DNA of 8,089 nucleotides from the NCBI GenBank assembly GCA_014380825.1, contig JACMJD010000619.1, positions 1-8,089 of the forward strand. The letters are read 5' to 3'. Positions 1-8,089 of the stretch are shown here, in pieces; position 1 is the first letter of the stretch; the number at the start of each line of letters is the position of its first letter. A program made the translations under genes and the position numbers. Origin of the DNA: Phycisphaerae bacterium (lineage in GTDB: Bacteria; Planctomycetota; Phycisphaerae; Tepidisphaerales; Tepidisphaeraceae). A model generated the notes under the pieces. The model was not told the DNA's origin. It was given only the letters and a program-made list of their open reading frames with translations, and ran no database searches.

Positions 1-1198
1 GGTCACCTAGTAGCAGCGAATCGCATTGCGTGTAGTTGCGCGCGCGGTCGGCGCTTTTCAACACCTTGACCAGTCCGCGATACGCGTTCTGACCGCGACC
101 TGCGGAGATGCCCTTGGAAACGATGGTGCTGCGCGTGTTCTTGCCGATGTGAATCATCTTGGTGCCGGTATCGGCTTGCTGGCGATTGTTGGTCAGTGCG
201 ACGGAATAGAATTCGCCGACCGAATTGTCGCCTTTCAGCAATACGCTCGGATACTTCCAGGTGATCGCAGAACCGGTTTCGACCTGCGTCCAGGTGATCT
301 TGCTGTTTTTGCCGCGGCAGGCGCCGCGCTTGGTGACGAAGTTGTAGATGCCACCCTTCCCGGTTTTCGGATCGCCCGGATACCAGTTCTGCACGGTGCT
401 GTATTTGATGGTCGCACGATTCAGCGCGACCAATTCGACGACGGCCGCGTGAAGCTGGTTTTCATCGCGCATCGGCGCGGTGCAGCCTTCGAGGTAGCTC
501 ACGTACGCGTCGTCTTCCGCGATGATCAGCGTACGCTCGAACTGGCCGGTGTTCTTGGCGTTGATGCGGAAATACGTGCTCAGTTCCATCGGGCAACGCA
601 CGCCCTTGGGGATGAACACGAAGCTGCCATCAGTGAAGACAGCGCTGTTCAGCGTGGCGTAGTAGTTGTCGCTGTACGGGACAACCGAGCCCATGTACTT
701 CTTCACGAGTTCCGGATGATTCTGCACCGCTTCGCCGAAGCTGCAGAAGATGATGCCAAGCTCGCCGAGCTTTTCTTTGAACGTCGTCGTGACCGAAACG
801 GAATCGAACACCGCATCCACCGCAACGCCCGCCAGAATCGCGCGCTCTTGCAGCGGGATGCCGAGCTTTTCGTATGTCTTCAAAAGTTCCGGATCGACCT
901 CATCCCAACTCTTCAGCGCGTCTTGCTTCGGAGCGGAGTAATAGATCGACGCCTGATAGTCGATCGGCGGATATTTGATCATCGGCCACGCGTGCGGCTC
1001 CGTCATCGTCAGCCAATGGCGATAAGCTTTCAGCCGCGAATCGAGCATCCACTGCGGCTCGTTCTTCTTGTGGCTAATGAAGCGGACGATGTCCTCGTTC
1101 AGCCCGAGCGGGGCTGTATCCGCTTCGATATCCGTGACGAAGCCCCACTTGTACTCGCGATTCGCGAGTGTCTGAATTTCTTCATCTGTCGTGGGCAT
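1..1198 (-). CDS. sufB: SufB, Fe-S cluster assembly scaffold protein (C-terminus cut by window edge)
   Basis: SufB is the scaffold subunit of the cytoplasmic SufBC2D complex, which builds Fe-S clusters from SufSE-derived sulfur with ATP hydrolysis by SufC. Translating the minus strand from the ATG at 1198-1196 gives 399 uninterrupted residues that match SufB throughout: an N-terminal '[12 protein letters not shown]', then '[10 protein letters not shown]', '[20 protein letters not shown]', '[19 protein letters not shown]', 'YLEGCTAP', 'TVQNWYPGD', 'NFVTKRGAC' and '[12 protein letters not shown]'. The cysteine of the QCDS motif (codon at 25-23) aligns, from memory, with E. coli SufB Cys405, the essential cluster-assembly cysteine; it is the last landmark before the edge. 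Full-length SufB is about 470-495 aa, so roughly 80 residues are missing. An in-frame stop (TGA, 1213-1211) lies just upstream, so this ATG is the only ATG start in the open frame; the Shine-Dalgarno is weak. It is the third gene of the regulator-carrier-sufB operon. Codons are intact with no frameshift. Confidence 0.97.
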   Translation of the reverse strand, partial: MPTTDEEIQTLANREYKWGFVTDIEADTAPLGLNEDIVRFISHKKNEPQWMLDSRLKAYRHWLTMTEPHAWPMIKYPPIDYQASIYYSAPKQDALKSWDEVDPELLKTYEKLGIPLQERAILAGVAVDAVFDSVSVTTTFKEKLGELGIIFCSFGEAVQNHPELVKKYMGSVVPYSDNYYATLNSAVFTDGSFVFIPKGVRCPMELSTYFRINAKNTGQFERTLIIAEDDAYVSYLEGCTAPMRDENQLHAAVVELVALNRATIKYSTVQNWYPGDPKTGKGGIYNFVTKRGACRGKNSKITWTQVETGSAITWKYPSVLLKGDNSVGEFYSVALTNNRQQADTGTKMIHIGKNTRSTIVSKGISAGRGQNAYRGLVKVLKSADRARNYTQCDSLLLGD

Positions 1199-1218
1199 TG
1201 CTAACTCAAATCATTTTG

Positions 1219-1291
1219 GAACCGCAGAGGAACGCGGAGGAACGCGGATTGAAACAGAAACTCAAAATCAATCTGCGTTCATCTGCGGTTC
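1219..1291. repeat. Imperfect inverted repeat / stem-loop between carrier and sufB
   Basis: The left arm (1219-1250) is three tandem units of about 10-11 bp: GAACCGCAGAG, GAACGCGGAG and GAACGCGGATT. The right arm (1270-1291), read on the opposite strand, has two units: GAACCGCAGAT and GAACGCAGATT. The outer and inner units can pair and leave the middle left unit as a bulge, with an A-rich loop at 1251-1269. It fills most of the 97-bp gap between the Fe-S carrier stop and the sufB start. Similar GAACGCAGAT-type repeats are, as I recall, scattered between genes in planctomycetes and some other phyla. It could act as an mRNA processing or stability hairpin, or be a small non-coding repeat family; there is no U-tract to make it a classic terminator. 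Confidence 0.7.
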
Positions 1292-1295
1292 AATC

Positions 1296-1631
1296 TCATG
1301 CTTGAAAACTCGAACCGCATCCGCAAGTCGACGTCGCGTTCGGGTTCTTGAAGACGAACCCGCGCCCCATAACTTCGTCGCGGAAGTCGATCTCGACGCC
1401 GTTCAGATACAGGTAGCTTTTCATGTCCACCAAGATCTTCACGCCGTTGCATTCCATTTCTTCATCGCCTTCGCCTTTGGCCTCTTCGGTGAGATCCAGG
1501 ACGTACGAGAAGCCGCTGCACCCGCCGCCTTTGACGCCAACGCGCAGCCGCGTTTGCTCGGCCGGCAGTTGCTGGTCGACGATGATCTTCTTGATCTCTT
1601 TGGCAGCGGTTTCGCTCAACAGGATTGGCAT
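1296..1631 (-). CDS. A-type iron-sulfur carrier (IscA/SufA/ErpA family)
   Basis: This 111-aa protein is a full-length HesB/IscA/SufA/ErpA-family carrier. Such proteins accept Fe-S clusters from the scaffold and pass them to apo-enzymes in the cytoplasm. The three family cysteines are present: Cys38 in 'GGGCSGFSY', and Cys103 and Cys105 in the C-terminal 'TCGCGSSF'. The sequence starts 'MPILLSETAAKEIKKI', as is usual for the family, and contains 'LRVGVKGGGCSGF' and 'GRGFVFKNPNA'. An additional Cys61 is not a known ligand. The ATG at 1631-1629 has a good AGGAGT ribosome binding site. It lies between an Rrf2 regulator (18 bp upstream) and sufB (97 bp downstream), which argues for a SufA-like role in this operon; sequence alone does not separate SufA from ErpA or IscA, so no symbol is assigned. 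Confidence 0.95.
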   Translation of the reverse strand: MPILLSETAAKEIKKIIVDQQLPAEQTRLRVGVKGGGCSGFSYVLDLTEEAKGEGDEEMECNGVKILVDMKSYLYLNGVEIDFRDEVMGRGFVFKNPNATSTCGCGSSFQA

Positions 1632-1637
1632 GGTTCG

Positions 1638-1643
1638 ACTCCT
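1638..1643 (-). promoter_or_regulatory. Ribosome binding site of the Fe-S carrier gene
   Basis: On the minus strand AGGAGT lies 6 bases before the ATG at 1631. It supports that start. It falls in the 18-bp gap after the regulator's stop codon, so the two genes are probably co-transcribed. Confidence 0.7.
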
Positions 1644-1649
1644 AAAAGT

Positions 1650-2060
1650 TCAAATTGCGTTGGCCAACAGCTCAAACGGAACATCGATACGTCGACCGGG
1701 CACGACCAGATCCGACAGCTTCACATCCCGCAGAAACTTCATCAGCCGATAGTGCAGCGCCTGCACCGGCCCGTGCGTGTGCCGTCGCTCGGTCGGCTTG
1801 CCGTCCTCGACGGCGGCGATCAACTGGAACAACGTAACGCCGTCCAGATTCGCGCTCAACCGATAGCCGCCCTTGGACCCGCGGACACCATCAACTAACC
1901 CGTTATGGTGCAAGCGTTTAAGAATCTTTGCCACGAGCGGCAGCGGCAAGTCGTTGATCGTCGCGATCTCTCGCGCCGACACGACTGGCCCGTCTTCCCG
2001 CCCAGCCAGAAAGGCGAGCGTGACCAAGGCGTAGTCAATCTTCCGATTGAGACACAGCAT
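1650..2060 (-). CDS. Rrf2-family transcriptional regulator without the IscR cysteine triad
   Basis: This 136-aa protein is a winged helix-turn-helix regulator of the Rrf2 family (relatives are IscR and the SUF-system Rrf2 regulators). The N-terminus 'LNRKIDYALVTLAFLA' is the usual first helix. Residues about 28-58 form the helix-turn-helix ('SAREIATINDLPLPLVAKIL'), and the wing motif 'RGSKGGYRLS' is at 60-69. 'LFQLIAAVEDGKP' (77-89) corresponds to the region preceding the cluster-binding loop. IscR then has three cysteines that hold [2Fe-2S]; here that stretch reads 'TERRHTHGPVQALH' with histidines 94, 96 and 103 and no cysteine. The only cysteine in the protein is Cys3. It is the first gene of the suf operon and, by position and family, its likely regulator; what it senses is unclear. 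No clear Shine-Dalgarno precedes the ATG. A TATATT hexamer lies only about 10 bp upstream, so a very short leader is possible. Confidence 0.92.
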   Translation of the reverse strand: MLCLNRKIDYALVTLAFLAGREDGPVVSAREIATINDLPLPLVAKILKRLHHNGLVDGVRGSKGGYRLSANLDGVTLFQLIAAVEDGKPTERRHTHGPVQALHYRLMKFLRDVKLSDLVVPGRRIDVPFELLANAI

Positions 2061-2117
2061 CCGTAAATCAATATAGGACGAATCCGGTACGAATTCCAGT
2101 CGACGAGCAACAAACTA
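2061..2117. promoter_or_regulatory. Divergent promoter/operator region between rrf2-type regulator and ECF sigma gene
   Basis: These 57 bp must carry the promoters for both transcription units unless they lie inside the genes. On the minus strand TATATT (2075-2070) could be a -10 for the suf operon, giving an almost leaderless transcript; no good -35 was seen. On the plus strand TATAGG (2072-2077) with TTGAGA (2047-2052, inside the regulator gene) is a possible housekeeping-type promoter with a long 19-bp spacer. A direct repeat ACGAATCC (2078-2085) and ACGAATTCC (2089-2097), 11 bp apart, could be a regulator site on one face of the helix. All of this is by eye and weak. Confidence 0.3.
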
Positions 2118-2804
2118 ATGGCCTACGGCGCGCAACATCTTAGAATCACACCCGCACCTCGGGATGCAGCTATGCAGGACGACCCGGCCGAACAAGATCT
2201 CGTTGACCGAGCGCGCACCGACGAGGCGGCTAAGCAGGCGCTGTTCCTGCAATGTTACGACCGGCTGCTACGACTGATTCGTCGAAATCTTCCGCTGGCT
2301 ATCGAGCATCTGGTCTCACCCGAAGACGTTTTGCAGGACACGTACGCGCTGGCGTTCCAGAAATTTTCCAGCTTCGAATATCAGCAGCCCGGTTCGTTCT
2401 ATCGCTGGATCGCGACAATCGCGCGAAACCGCGTGGTCTCGACACTTGATACGCTCTTTGCCCAAAAACGCGGCGGCGGACGACACGGCGTTAGCCTTTC
2501 GCAATGCGACTCCGACAGCGCGGTGCTCGGCCTGCTTCACATTTTCCATCGCGGCGAGAAAAGCCCGCGGCAACTGGCCGCCGATCGCGAGGCGTTTGCG
2601 TTGATTCAATCGGCGATGACGCTCCTGCCGTCCGATCAACTTCACGCGGTGCAGCTTCGATACGGGCACGGTCTTTCGGTGCGCGGTGCGGCGGCGCAGA
2701 TGAATCGGACCGAGCAAGCGGTGAAGATGCTCTGCTTCCGCGCGCTGCGGCAATTGCGAAGCGTCTTTCCACACTCGAGCCGCGATCCGGCGAAATTGCA
2801 GTGA
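2118..2804 (+). CDS. ECF-type RNA polymerase sigma-70 factor
   Basis: This 228-aa protein has the two-domain layout of an extracytoplasmic-function sigma factor, which directs RNA polymerase to a specific regulon. Sigma region 2 spans about residues 42-112: 'SPEDVLQDTYALAF' is region 2.1/2.2 (core polymerase contact), and 'GSFYRWIATIARNRVVSTLD' covers 2.3/2.4 (-10 recognition and melting). A linker with a Gly-rich turn (119-123) follows. Region 4 is about 157-217, with 'LLPSDQLHAVQLRYGHGLS' and the helix-turn-helix 'GAAAQMNRTEQAVKMLCFRA' (-35 recognition). The acidic residues of region 2.2 are retained. The start at 2118 gives an N-terminal extension with no ribosome binding site; the in-frame ATG at 2172 (Met19, followed by 'QDDPAEQDLV') is an equally possible start. 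The kinase gene begins 38 bp downstream. In planctomycetes such sigma factors are often next to Ser/Thr kinases. No anti-sigma factor gene is present in the window. Confidence 0.93.
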   Translation: MAYGAQHLRITPAPRDAAMQDDPAEQDLVDRARTDEAAKQALFLQCYDRLLRLIRRNLPLAIEHLVSPEDVLQDTYALAFQKFSSFEYQQPGSFYRWIATIARNRVVSTLDTLFAQKRGGGRHGVSLSQCDSDSAVLGLLHIFHRGEKSPRQLAADREAFALIQSAMTLLPSDQLHAVQLRYGHGLSVRGAAAQMNRTEQAVKMLCFRALRQLRSVFPHSSRDPAKLQ

Positions 2805-2842
2805 CCACTCGCCTCGTTCGCGGTTAGGTAGATTGAGACCGC

Positions 2843-4792
<1,950 letters not shown>

Positions 4793-4907
4793 TCCACCGC
4801 CGCTCGCAAAGAGCGAGAAACGCGTTCGCGCCAATCCTGTTCTACCAGTGGGCGCACCGACGGGAGCTGCGCCGATCTCACGTCATGCTTTCGAGCAGGA
4901 GCAATCC
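4793..4907 (+). other. Intergenic gap with two small hairpins, no clear terminator
   Basis: Between the kinase stop and the giant gene's start are two short inverted repeats: CTCGC (4803-4807) with GCGAG (4813-4817), and GGCGCA (4851-4856) with TGCGCC (4868-4873). Neither is followed by a T-run, so neither is a convincing intrinsic terminator. No promoter stands out. Read-through from the kinase gene or a separate promoter are both possible. Confidence 0.35.
4897..4901 (+). promoter_or_regulatory. Ribosome binding site of the giant repeat protein gene
   Basis: AGGAG lies 6 bases before the ATG at 4908. It is the clearest Shine-Dalgarno on this strand in the window and fixes the start just ahead of the LEPR-XLL-type motif. 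Confidence 0.7.
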
Positions 4908-7900
4908 ATGATTCCCCGAACGACGCGCGCCCGCCGGGCTTCGGTGATCGAACAACTCGAACTGCGCCGGCTGCTGGCCATCGCCAATTGGACCGGCGCC
5001 AGCGGCAATGGAAACTGGTTCACCGCGTCGAACTGGGATGGCGGCGTCGTGCCGGCCGTCGCGGACGATGCGGTGATCCCCGCAAACGCCACGGCGACGA
5101 ATATCCTCATCGACGGCGCGGCAAACTTGCACAGCCTCACGTCCGCGAAGCTTGTATCGATCAACGGCGGACAAAGTCTGCAGACGTCCGCGGCGTCAAT
5201 GTTCAGCGGGGGATTGACGCTGGCGGGCGGACGCTACGACAGCAACGGCGCCGCCACCATCGCCGGCGCGTTCGCCATGACCGGCGGCACGCTTGGCGGC
5301 GCGGGCGTGGTCACCGTCTCGGGCACGCACATGTGGACCGCAGGCTCAATGGATGGCACCGGAACCACGGTGCTGGCGGCGGGTTCATCACTCACGATCA
5401 ACAGCGCATCAACGCACCGCCTCGATCGCACCTTGGAGCTGAATTCCACAACCGACTGGGTTGCCGGAGATGTTCAGTTCAGCACTGGTATTGTCATCAA
5501 CAACGGCACGTTCATATCGTCAACCGTATCATCGCTCGCCATGTACGGCGTCGGCGGTACGAACGCTTTCGTCAACAACGCGGTCTTTAACAAAACGGGA
5601 ACCGGCACGACATTCATCACCGTTTCCAGCAGCGGCGTCCCATTGAACAACTTCGGTACCGTGAACGTGAACGCCGGCACGCTGTCGGTGGCGGGATTCG
5701 GCAGCAGCTCCGGAAAGTTCAATGTTCCTGCCGGCGCTGAGCTGAACTTCAATCGGGACTACGCATTCAACGGCGCGGCGGGCGACATCGATGGCCTCGG
5801 CGCCCTGACGCTCTCGGGCGGAAATCTCGCCTTCGATTCGAGCTTCACGATCGAGGCGGCGAGCGTCGCGTTTAGCGGCTCCACCATCGCTGGCACCGGT
5901 ACAACGACATTCACCGGCGCATGCACGTGGTCGGCCGGCATGATGGCGGGAACCGGAAAAACGCTGCTGCCAGCCGGCTCATCGATGACGATGAATTCCG
6001 CCACTACCAAGCGTCTCGATCGGACGCTGCAGATCGACTCGAACACCACGTGGCTGGCAGGTGATTTTCAATTCAGCAACGGCACGCTGATCAACAACGG
6101 CACGTTTACGATGTCTACCGCCACGTCGCTGACCGCGTATGGAGTGGGCGGCCTTAATCTGCTTCGGAACAACGCCACACTTCGAAAAAACGGCGCCGGC
6201 TCTGCAACGATCACCGTCTCAAGTTCCGGCGTACCCTTGGATAATTTGGGCGCCGTGAACGTCGAGGCAGGGGCGTTCGCGGTCTCCGGCTTCGGAACCA
6301 GCACAGGGACGTTCGACATTTCGAACGGTGCATCGCTCAGCTTCGGGCGCGATTACACGTTTAATGTCGGCGCCGATATCAACGGCAGCGGCTCGCTCGC
6401 GTTGACCGGCGGCAACCTGTTCTTCGACGCATCGTTCACCGTTGAATCGCCGAGCGTGACACTGGACGGCGCGAACCTGAGCGGCTCAGGCACCACGACG
6501 TTCGTGGGCGCATGCGTGTGGTCGTCTGGCAACATGTCAGGCACAGGGACCACCCTGTTGCCGGCCGGTTCGTCGCTGACCATCAACAGCGGCTCGACGC
6601 ATCGGCTCGACCGAATCCTTCGCGTCGATTCCACCACCCACTGGCTGGCGGGTGACTTCCAATTCAACGGCGGAACCTTCGTCAACAACGGGACGTTCAA
6701 CGCAACCAGCAAATCAACGCTCCAGGCGTACGGCGTGGGCGGCATCAACGTCTTCGCCAACAACTCGACGTTCAACAAAACGCTCAGCGGCACGACCTTC
6801 TTCTTTGTGTCGAGCAGCGGTGTGCCGCTGAATAACTTTGGCGTGATCATCGTCGACGCCGGCACGCTCGACATCGGCGGGTTCGGTTTAAGCACCGGCA
6901 CGTTCAACATCGACAGCAATGCATCGCTCGTATTTCGACGCGATTACGCGTTCAACGCGGGCTCGGACATCAACGGCGCCGGCGCGCTCTCGATGATCGG
7001 CGGAAATCTCGCGTTCAATACGCCCTTCACGGTGGAATCGGCTTCCGTCGCGCTCGATGGTGCATCGCTGACCGGCTCAGCCACAACAACTTTCAACGGC
7101 GCGTTTACCTGGTCAAGCGGCGCGATGACCGGAACCGGGACGACGATCATCCCTGCGTCGCTGCTGATCAACTCCGCGAACGCACACCGATTGAACCGAA
7201 CGCTGCGCGCGGGTGGCCCCACCTCATGGCTGGCCGGCGATATCCAGTTCAACACCGGAAACCTCGTGACGAACGGCACGTTTGCCGCGACGACCGACAC
7301 GCAACTCCAGATGTACGGCATCGGCGGCGTGAACCTGTGGACGAACAATGGCGGCATTACGAAGAGCGGCATCGGACAGATGATCGTGTTCACCAGCAGC
7401 TCAGGCGTGCCGATCACCGGCACGGGCGGCGTGAACGTCCAAGGCGGAATCGCCGACATCCGGAACGGCACGAGCATCGGCAGCGCGGTAAACGTGGCGG
7501 CAGGCACAAAGCTTCTGGTCAACGCAACGATCGGATTCGGCGGATCGGTGCAAGGCGCGGGCACGATTGCCGTGCAGGGCGGACAGTCGACTTTTGCCGT
7601 CGCGCCACGCCTTATCGGGGGGACCTTTGAGGTCGCCTCCGGTGCCCGGGCGATATTCACGGCGAATGCCGGCGCGGCAGTCGTCTCAACCCTCAACCTT
7701 GCGGTCGGCGCGCAACTGGATCTCAACAGCAACGACATGATTCTCGATTACACTGGCGCTTCGAAACTGCCGGCTATCGAGTCGTTGATCGCGAGCGGGC
7801 GGGCCGCGGGGGCGTGGACTGGGAACGGGATCATCAGCACCAGTGCGAAGAACGCGAGCCCGAAGAACACAACGCTGGGCGCGATGGAGGCCAGCTCGTT

Positions 7901-8089
7901 CAAGTCCTTCAACGGCGCCGGCGCACCGTTCTCCGGCGAGGCCATCGACATGACTGCCGTGCTCATCAAGTACACACATTATGGCGACACGGATTTCAAC
8001 GGCGCCGTTGACTTCGATGACTACAGCCGAACGGACCAAGGCTTCAACACAAATCGGACCGGCTGGATCAACGGCGATTTCGACGGCAA
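4908..8089 (+). CDS. Giant exported tandem-repeat protein, LEPR-XLL N-terminus, dockerin-like C-terminal region (3' end beyond window)
   Basis: The frame is open for 1060 codons to the window edge. Residues 1-24 are Arg-rich and end in 'IEQLELRRLLA', an LEPR-XLL-type motif found at the start of many large planctomycete surface proteins. Residues 27-75 ('NWTGASGNGNWFTASNWDGG', then 'VVPAVADDAVI') resemble the 'NW...NW..G..P...D.A.I' opening of autotransporter-like beta-helix proteins. Residues 103-886 are four tandem units of about 197 aa, rich in Gly, Thr, Ser and Asn, probably a long beta-solenoid. Residues 887-1025 are a conserved C-terminal region ('LDLNSNDMILDYTGAS', 'AWTGNGIISTSA', 'AVLIKYTHYG'). 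From 1026, 'GDTDFNGAVDFDDY' and 'GWINGDFDG' are Asp/Asn-rich dockerin or EF-hand-like loops likely to bind calcium. There is no obvious classical signal peptide. The role is unknown: an extracellular structural or adhesive protein fits best. The gene lies 115 bp after the kinase gene on the same strand. No enzyme motif was seen. Confidence 0.92.
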   Translation, partial: MIPRTTRARRASVIEQLELRRLLAIANWTGASGNGNWFTASNWDGGVVPAVADDAVIPANATATNILIDGAANLHSLTSAKLVSINGGQSLQTSAASMFSGGLTLAGGRYDSNGAATIAGAFAMTGGTLGGAGVVTVSGTHMWTAGSMDGTGTTVLAAGSSLTINSASTHRLDRTLELNSTTDWVAGDVQFSTGIVINNGTFISSTVSSLAMYGVGGTNAFVNNAVFNKTGTGTTFITVSSSGVPLNNFGTVNVNAGTLSVAGFGSSSGKFNVPAGAELNFNRDYAFNGAAGDIDGLGALTLSGGNLAFDSSFTIEAASVAFSGSTIAGTGTTTFTGACTWSAGMMAGTGKTLLPAGSSMTMNSATTKRLDRTLQIDSNTTWLAGDFQFSNGTLINNGTFTMSTATSLTAYGVGGLNLLRNNATLRKNGAGSATITVSSSGVPLDNLGAVNVEAGAFAVSGFGTSTGTFDISNGASLSFGRDYTFNVGADINGSGSLALTGGNLFFDASFTVESPSVTLDGANLSGSGTTTFVGACVWSSGNMSGTGTTLLPAGSSLTINSGSTHRLDRILRVDSTTHWLAGDFQFNGGTFVNNGTFNATSKSTLQAYGVGGINVFANNSTFNKTLSGTTFFFVSSSGVPLNNFGVIIVDAGTLDIGGFGLSTGTFNIDSNASLVFRRDYAFNAGSDINGAGALSMIGGNLAFNTPFTVESASVALDGASLTGSATTTFNGAFTWSSGAMTGTGTTIIPASLLINSANAHRLNRTLRAGGPTSWLAGDIQFNTGNLVTNGTFAATTDTQLQMYGIGGVNLWTNNGGITKSGIGQMIVFTSSSGVPITGTGGVNVQGGIADIRNGTSIGSAVNVAAGTKLLVNATIGFGGSVQGAGTIAVQGGQSTFAVAPRLIGGTFEVASGARAIFTANAGAAVVSTLNLAVGAQLDLNSNDMILDYTGASKLPAIESLIASGRAAGAWTGNGIISTSAKNASPKNTTLGAMEASSFKSFNGAGAPFSGEAIDMTAVLIKYTHYGDTDFNGAVDFDDYSRTDQGFNTNRTGWINGDFDG
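5214..7565 (+). repeat. Four tandem coding repeats of about 591 bp (197 aa)
   Basis: The units are 5214-5804, 5805-6395 and 6396-6986 (591 bp each) and 6987-7565 (579 bp). Each begins with a 'LTLSGGNLAFDSSFTIE'-type strand. It then carries, in order, 'GTTTF.GA..WS.G.M.GTGTT', 'RLDRTL', 'W.AGD.QF', 'NNGTF', 'YGVGG.N', 'SSSGVPL.N.G' and 'RDY.FN..'. Units 1-3 match along their whole length. Unit 4 follows the pattern to 'SSSGVP', after which its second half diverges and lacks the RDY motif. The units differ at many codons, so the duplications are not recent. Confidence 0.9.

Noticed and set aside
26..1204. 392-codon open frame on the plus strand
   Set aside because: It lies antisense to sufB, whose minus-strand translation matches the family from residue 1 to the edge. 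The plus-strand protein is Arg/Ala/Asp-rich with no recognisable domain, as expected of a GC-rich shadow.
1191..1898. 235-codon open frame on the plus strand across the Fe-S carrier and regulator genes
   Set aside because: Antisense to two clear family members and running through the stem-loop; low-complexity shadow composition.
4803..4817. Intrinsic terminator after the kinase gene
   Set aside because: Stem is only 5 bp and no T-run follows.
5214..7565. CRISPR array or recent recombination cassette
   Set aside because: The units are long, diverged at many codons, in one uninterrupted reading frame and have no spacers.
5234..7738. Series of minus-strand open frames (71-264 codons) that resemble one another
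   Set aside because: They are the reverse complement of the tandem coding repeats; their mutual similarity follows from the repeats and does not indicate a gene family.

Overview
The window looks like chromosomal DNA of a planctomycete, most plausibly Phycisphaerae or a relative. Three things point there. An ECF sigma factor sits directly before a transmembrane Ser/Thr kinase that carries an FGE-sulfatase-like C-terminal domain. A giant exported protein begins with an LEPR-XLL-type motif (LELRRLLA). That protein ends in the 'GDTDFNGAVDFDDY' dockerin-like module common in this phylum. The DNA is GC-rich, so long open frames on the antisense strand are abundant and most are spurious. No mobile element, CRISPR array, tRNA or rRNA was seen.

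Left block (1-2060, minus strand): an iron-sulfur cluster assembly operon. It reads rrf2-family regulator (2060-1650), then an A-type Fe-S carrier (1631-1296), then sufB (1198 to beyond the left edge). Regulator and carrier are 18 bp apart. Carrier and sufB are separated by 97 bp that hold a stem-loop built from short GAACGCGGA-type units. The regulator lacks the cysteine triad that binds [2Fe-2S] in IscR. The rest of sufB, and probably other suf genes, lie left of the window.

Divergent gap (2061-2117): 57 bp between the regulator and the sigma factor gene, with weak promoter-like hexamers on both strands and a short direct repeat at 11-bp spacing.

Right block (2118-8089, plus strand): an ECF sigma factor (2118-2804), then 38 bp later a 649-aa membrane kinase (2843-4792). 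The kinase domain should be cytoplasmic and the FGE-like domain extracytoplasmic. The two form a likely sense-and-transcribe pair. After a 115-bp gap, and with a clear Shine-Dalgarno, comes a very large surface or exported protein (4908 to beyond the right edge, at least 1060 aa). Its core is four tandem repeats of about 197 residues. Whether the sigma/kinase pair controls this protein is a hypothesis based only on position.

The two largest edge-truncated genes (sufB and the repeat protein) were found by direct translation. They are open to the window ends, and the long opposite-strand frames across them are shadows.
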